64,000 bases of DNA, from the NCBI GenBank assembly GCA_052169395.1, contig JBQNCN010000001.1:434001-498000 (forward strand), given 5' to 3'. The position numbers were made by a program, and so were the translations under genes. Shown here in pieces: positions 63,479 through 64,000 of this stretch. This DNA comes from Fimenecus sp052169395 (GTDB taxonomy: Bacteria > Bacillota > Clostridia > Oscillospirales > Acutalibacteraceae). The first letter of the stretch is position 1. Each line of letters opens with the position of its first letter. The notes under the pieces were generated by a model that had not been told where the DNA came from, searched no databases, and saw only the letters and a program-made list of their open reading frames with translations.

Positions 63479-64000
63479 TCGTATCTTCCACCTTTGACTG
63501 CTCTTAAAAATTTATCAAATAAAAACGAAGTATCTCTTGGACCTGCGTTCGCCTCTGGATGAAACTGTACCGTATAAACCGGGAAATCATTATATTTAAT
63601 ACCTTCCACAGTCTTATCATTCACATTTATACAGGCTATTTCGGAATTTTTTGGAAGAGGCTCGGCACAAACCATATATCCGTGATTCTGTGTTGAAATA
63701 AAAGTTCTATCAATATCAGAAAATTTAACAGGATGGTTCGCTCCTCTATGTCCGAATTTCATTTTTTCAGTTTTACCACCATTCGCAAGCGCTGTAAGTT
63801 GATGTCCCAAACAAATAGCAAAAATCGGAATCTTTGAAAAGCAAAGCTTTTTTATCTGTTCAATTTGAAATGTGCATTTTGCAGGATCACCCGGTCCGTT
63901 TGAAAGCATAATTCCATCATAATTTCCCAAAAGAATTTCTTTGGCAGAAGATCCCGCGGGATAAACATCTACAATACAGTTTCTTTCCACAAGAGAATTT
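63475..64000 (-). CDS. carA: Carbamoyl-phosphate synthase small subunit, C-terminal part; start beyond window
   Basis: The frame is open to the right edge, so the N-terminal half lies outside. The visible part is the glutaminase domain: LSNGPGDPAKC, the nucleophile Cys in AICLGHQ, STQNHGYMV, and the catalytic His in VQFHPEA. It hydrolyses glutamine and channels ammonia to CarB. A GTG within the fragment could look like a start but the family sequence continues upstream of it. Confidence 0.94.
   Translation of the reverse strand, partial: NSLVERNCIVDVYPAGSSAKEILLGNYDGIMLSNGPGDPAKCTFQIEQIKKLCFSKIPIFAICLGHQLTALANGGKTEKMKFGHRGANHPVKFSDIDRTFISTQNHGYMVCAEPLPKNSEIACINVNDKTVEGIKYNDFPVYTVQFHPEANAGPRDTSFLFDKFLRAVKGGRYE

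Noticed and set aside
63475..63990. carA starting at the internal GTG
   Set aside because: The upstream codons continue the CarA family sequence to the window edge, so the true start is outside.

Overview
The window is an AT-rich chromosomal segment of a Gram-positive anaerobe, most likely a Clostridia-class Firmicute. Several things point that way: A-rich purine-strong Shine-Dalgarno sequences, frequent TTG/GTG starts, pyruvate formate-lyase, class II galactose-1-phosphate uridylyltransferase, an OhrR-type regulator, a flavin thioredoxin reductase without NADPH motifs, and gene orders shared with Firmicutes (rplS-lepB-rbgA-rnhB-yraN, lon-engB, DUF1934-argS, divIC-yabR). No phage, insertion sequence, CRISPR array or clear genomic island was seen; the segment reads as core chromosome.

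Layout. 1-6.5 kb: 5' end of pflB behind a large palindrome, a lysoplasmalogenase-like membrane protein, three tRNA genes (Gln-CTG, Ala-CGC, Arg-ACG), an ABC-2 type exporter pair, a Nudix hydrolase and a small membrane protein. 6.6-10.1 kb (+): a cell-wall operon of a double-FHA membrane protein, a RodA/FtsW glycosyltransferase and a class B penicillin-binding protein. 10.1-20.2 kb (-): a long run of genes from an uncharacterised protein through tmk, GNAT, DJ-1, 5-FTHF cyclo-ligase, mltG, a U32 protein, two membrane-anchored Cys/His proteins, galT and trpS. 20.3-23.6 kb (+): ddl, DUF1934, argS. 23.6-35.9 kb (-): fumarase alpha subunit, yabR, divIC, typA, rimI, polA, a frame-broken secreted protein, then yraN, rnhB, rbgA, two signal peptidases, rplS and an HD phosphohydrolase.

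36-39.5 kb (+): ybaK, an intracellular GH35 beta-galactosidase and an Ldh_2-family dehydrogenase. 39.7-51.7 kb (-): M20 peptidase, dnaE, lysA, engB, lon, prfB, rmuC. 51.8-58.9 kb (+): an oligopeptide-binding lipoprotein, VanZ-like protein, two FAD oxidoreductases, then a peroxide-defence operon (glutathione peroxidase, flavin thioredoxin reductase, thioredoxin, OhrR). 58.9-64 kb (-): pyrimidine-nucleoside phosphorylase and carAB, with carA cut by the window edge.

The most interesting items are: the self-contained gpx/TrxR/Trx/OhrR operon whose reductase lacks recognisable NADPH-binding motifs; a secreted-protein gene broken exactly at a run of six T's within its signal peptide; the tandem pair of anchored proteins sharing an H-x3-C...C-x2-C domain; the perfect 15-bp inverted repeat at the pflB transcription start; and the repeated placement of terminator hairpins just in front of start codons of co-directional genes. 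All calls come from reading the sequence and translations by eye; no database search was run.
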